Below, in pieces: positions 5,511-7,265 of a DNA stretch of 7,265 nt; positions within the stretch are counted from its first letter, which is position 1, and each line of letters begins with the position of its first letter. This stretch comes from an uncultured Pseudomonadota bacterium. Lineage in GTDB: Bacteria > Myxococcota_A > UBA796 > GCA-2862545. Below the pieces are notes generated by a model. The model was given only the letters and a program-made list of their open reading frames with translations, was not told the DNA's origin and made no database searches. The position numbers and the translations under genes are program-made. Location: contig CALATR010000613.1 of NCBI GenBank assembly GCA_937891875.1, positions 1 through 7,265 of the forward strand, in the 5' to 3' direction.

Positions 5511-6248
5511 TCAGTCCCCGAACCAGTCGGGGTTGTGGCTGCTGACCGTGCCGTCGGGGTTGAACTCGAACGTGCCGGCCTTCATCGGCTTGCCCGCCAG
5601 GGTGAAGTCCTCGGCGTAGATGACGGCGGTGTCCAGGGTGCCGTCGTCACGAAGCGTGAAGTCGGTCTCGGCGGGCAGGGTGATGGACCCGAAGGTGTGG
5701 GCCTCGCGCAAGGCGCAGCCGCCGAGCGAGCCGTCGGGAGTCAGGTGGGCCCAGGTGCCGCAGGGCACGCCGCCGAGGGTGAGCTGCTCCTGCTTGGGCA
5801 CCAGCATGTCGGCGTTGAGGTTCGTGATCGTGCCGGTCGTGTAGTGCAGGCCGATCCAGCTGGGCTCGATCGTGTAGCCGCCCTTCTGCACCTGGGCGGT
5901 CGTCTCGCAGCCCCAGCTGTCGTCGTAGACGTGCACGGTGTTGCCGCACGGGATCCCTGCGACCTCGGCCGGTCCCTCCCGGGTGATGCTGGTGCCGATG
6001 GTCTCGCCGGACAGCTCGTTGATGATGGGCGCCTGCTCGCCAGGCACACCCGCCAGGACTGCGGCGCCGTCGGCGAAGATTCCGGTCGAATCAGACTTCT
6101 CGGTCTCGGTGGCGTCAGGCGTGTCGGGGGCGTCGGGCGCTACGACGTCGCCGTCCACGGGCTCGCCGGGGCGGAAGTCGGGATCTGCAGGGGCAACGGG
6201 GAAGCAACAGCCGCCGAGGAAGCAGGCGGCGAGGATGGGCAGGCGCAT
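5511..6248 (-). CDS. Repeat-containing predicted lipoprotein, function unknown
   Basis: A 245-residue protein. The ATG at 6248-6246 is chosen because GGAG lies five bases upstream; a GTG six bases earlier overlaps that ribosome binding site. The signal peptide ends in the lipobox LGGC with Cys14 as the lipid anchor. Cys15-Phe-Pro follows, giving no inner-membrane retention signal. A Pro/Asp/Thr-rich linker (18-55) suggests tethering away from the membrane. The rest carries about four degenerate units of 25-35 residues with the pattern hydrophobic-x-G-x-P-C, strand, D-G-x-L, C: EVAGIPCGN...WGC (95-114), TLGGVPCGT...GGC (157-178), TFGSITLPA...DDGTL (185-205) and TLAGKPMKA...PDGTV (216-234). Cys101/114 and Cys163/178 probably form one disulfide per unit; the last two units have lost them. 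It lies 30 bases downstream of the barrel gene on the same strand, so co-transcription is likely. Confidence 0.85.
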   Translation of the reverse strand: MRLPILAACFLGGCCFPVAPADPDFRPGEPVDGDVVAPDAPDTPDATETEKSDSTGIFADGAAVLAGVPGEQAPIINELSGETIGTSITREGPAEVAGIPCGNTVHVYDDSWGCETTAQVQKGGYTIEPSWIGLHYTTGTITNLNADMLVPKQEQLTLGGVPCGTWAHLTPDGSLGGCALREAHTFGSITLPAETDFTLRDDGTLDTAVIYAEDFTLAGKPMKAGTFEFNPDGTVSSHNPDWFGD

Positions 6249-6251
6249 CGG

Positions 6252-6274
6252 CACTCCGGTGTGAGGCCGGAGTG
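6252..6274 (-). promoter_or_regulatory. Intergenic hairpin that includes the ribosome binding site
   Basis: Between the barrel stop codon and the lipoprotein start, CACTCCGG and CCGGAGTG pair perfectly over 8 bp around a 7-base loop (CCTCACA on the minus strand). The downstream arm contains the GGAG that serves the ATG at 6248. In the mRNA the hairpin would hide the Shine-Dalgarno sequence, or act as a weak attenuator or mRNA-stability element. Confidence 0.5.
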
Positions 6275-6278
6275 TACG

Positions 6279-7265
6279 TCAGAAGCTGCCGCCGAGCCGG
6301 AAGTAGGCGACCTGGCCGGCCGTGCCCGCGGTGCGGGGGATGGCGTTGGGTCCGGTGAGGCCGGTGGCGACGCCGACCCGGAATGTGGTGCCGACGCCGT
6401 ACCAGAGGATGGTCGACAGGCGCAGCTCGCCGCCGACGCCGACCAGGGGCTCCTCGATGATGGCGCCCCACGAGGTCGGCGAGAACGCGTTGCCGGCGTC
6501 GACAAAGGCGTGCGCGGAGAACGCGCGGATGAAGGCCGGCCACGTGAGGAAGCCCCCGTCGATGCGCAGGAGTGGCACCCGGTACTCGAGCGAGGCGAGC
6601 CAGTACGCGTCACCGGTGTCCGCGCCCCGGAGGAACCCCCGCAGCATGCGCTCGCTCGCTGGGGTGACGTAGAAGGCGGACTCTCCGAGGTTTCCGCCCA
6701 GCTGGTACAGCCCCAGGTAGCGGTCGGTGCCCAGGGCGGCGCCGGCACCGAGGCGCATGGCGAGCACCTGGTTGTGGCCCCAGGGCATGACCCGGTACTC
6801 GCGCAGCTCGGCGGTGAGCTGGGCGGCGCGGATGCCGACGCCCGAGCCGTCCGGCTCCCGGGAGTACGCCCCGAGCCAGGGGTGGATGAGACCGCCGGTG
6901 ACCGACACCACGCGCCCATCCTCGGCGGAGATGGCCATCGCGGTGGGCTGGCTCCAGGCGTAGCGCCACCCGCCCTGGATGGTGCCGATGGCGCCCCGGA
7001 TGGGGAGCAGCTCGGCGACGACGTCGTCAGGCACGGGATCGCGGGACTCGCGCAACGAGAGCTGGTAGCGCAGGTACAGCGAGGTCTTGAACGTGTACGG
7101 GTAGTCCATCGATGCCGTCACCGTGTGGATCGACTGCCAGTAGCGGCGGCGGTCCGGGTCCTGGATGGCGACGGTCGGGTCGTCCGGGCTGACGACGTAG
7201 TAGACGCTGGGCGTGGTCGCCGCCCGGCTGATGGACAGGGCGTAGACGGGGATCCAGCGGTTGAG
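6279..7265 (-). CDS. Outer-membrane beta-barrel of Omp85/BamA type, C-terminal part (5' end outside window)
   Basis: The frame is open from the window edge to the TGA at 6281-6279, giving 328 residues of a longer protein. An in-frame GTG at 7121 is not the start, because the upstream codons (LNRWIPVYALSISRAA...) continue the same barrel sequence. Alternating aromatic and hydrophobic strands run throughout. MLRGF (residues 207-211 counted from the edge) fits the conserved RGF/Y of the Omp85 loop 6, AFVDAGNAF (253-261) is the typical Omp85 strand, and the protein ends in Phe (YFRLGGSF), the BAM recognition signal. From memory, similar Myxococcota proteins join a TolB-like PD40 propeller to such a barrel, so the missing N-terminus may be a propeller; that is inference. 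It probably sits in the outer membrane. The downstream lipoprotein gene follows after 30 bases. Confidence 0.88.
   Translation of the reverse strand, partial: LNRWIPVYALSISRAATTPSVYYVVSPDDPTVAIQDPDRRRYWQSIHTVTASMDYPYTFKTSLYLRYQLSLRESRDPVPDDVVAELLPIRGAIGTIQGGWRYAWSQPTAMAISAEDGRVVSVTGGLIHPWLGAYSREPDGSGVGIRAAQLTAELREYRVMPWGHNQVLAMRLGAGAALGTDRYLGLYQLGGNLGESAFYVTPASERMLRGFLRGADTGDAYWLASLEYRVPLLRIDGGFLTWPAFIRAFSAHAFVDAGNAFSPTSWGAIIEEPLVGVGGELRLSTILWYGVGTTFRVGVATGLTGPNAIPRTAGTAGQVAYFRLGGSF

Noticed and set aside
6246..6254. GTG at 6254-6252 as the lipoprotein start
   Set aside because: It overlaps the GGAG that would be its own ribosome binding site; the ATG six bases on has correct spacing.

Overview
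The window is GC-rich (roughly 70% by eye), and its genes have the strong G/C third-position bias typical of such genomes. A class A RNase P RNA, a COG1579 zinc-ribbon protein, several lipoproteins and an Omp85-type barrel that appears to follow a propeller point to a Gram-negative bacterium, most like Myxococcota (former Deltaproteobacteria). That assignment is inference; no marker here fixes the phylum.

Layout, left to right. 1-449 (+): C-terminal two thirds of a subclass B1 metallo-beta-lactamase with every zinc ligand in view. 504-953 (+): RNase P RNA gene rnpB, with a strong GC hairpin directly behind it (954-981). 1024-3495 (+): an 823-residue protein of unknown function with a WAGHC motif that faintly recalls elicitor-type transglutaminases. 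3559-4056 (+): a small predicted lipoprotein. 4057-4683: about 630 bases without a credible gene, holding two kinds of non-coding repeat: a roughly 275-bp element with 45-nt imperfect terminal inverted repeats built on CACCACGGAGG-type sequence, and three copies of a hairpin-bearing direct repeat ending beside a tRNA. 4684-4757 (-): tRNA with anticodon CAT. 4793-5494 (+): C4 zinc-ribbon/coiled-coil protein (COG1579 type), possibly on a leaderless mRNA. 5511-6248 (-): lipoprotein with cysteine-bracketed repeats. 6279-7265 (-): C-terminal outer-membrane barrel of Omp85 type, cut by the window end.

The two right-hand minus-strand genes lie 30 bases apart and probably form one transcription unit for cell-envelope proteins. 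The hairpin between them would bury the downstream gene's Shine-Dalgarno sequence. The left and middle part combines core housekeeping loci (rnpB, tRNA, COG1579) with accessory material (B1 lactamase, unknown large protein, repeats). I see no integrase, transposase, CRISPR array or recognisable defence operon. The best candidates for something new are the large WAGHC protein and the repeat cluster.
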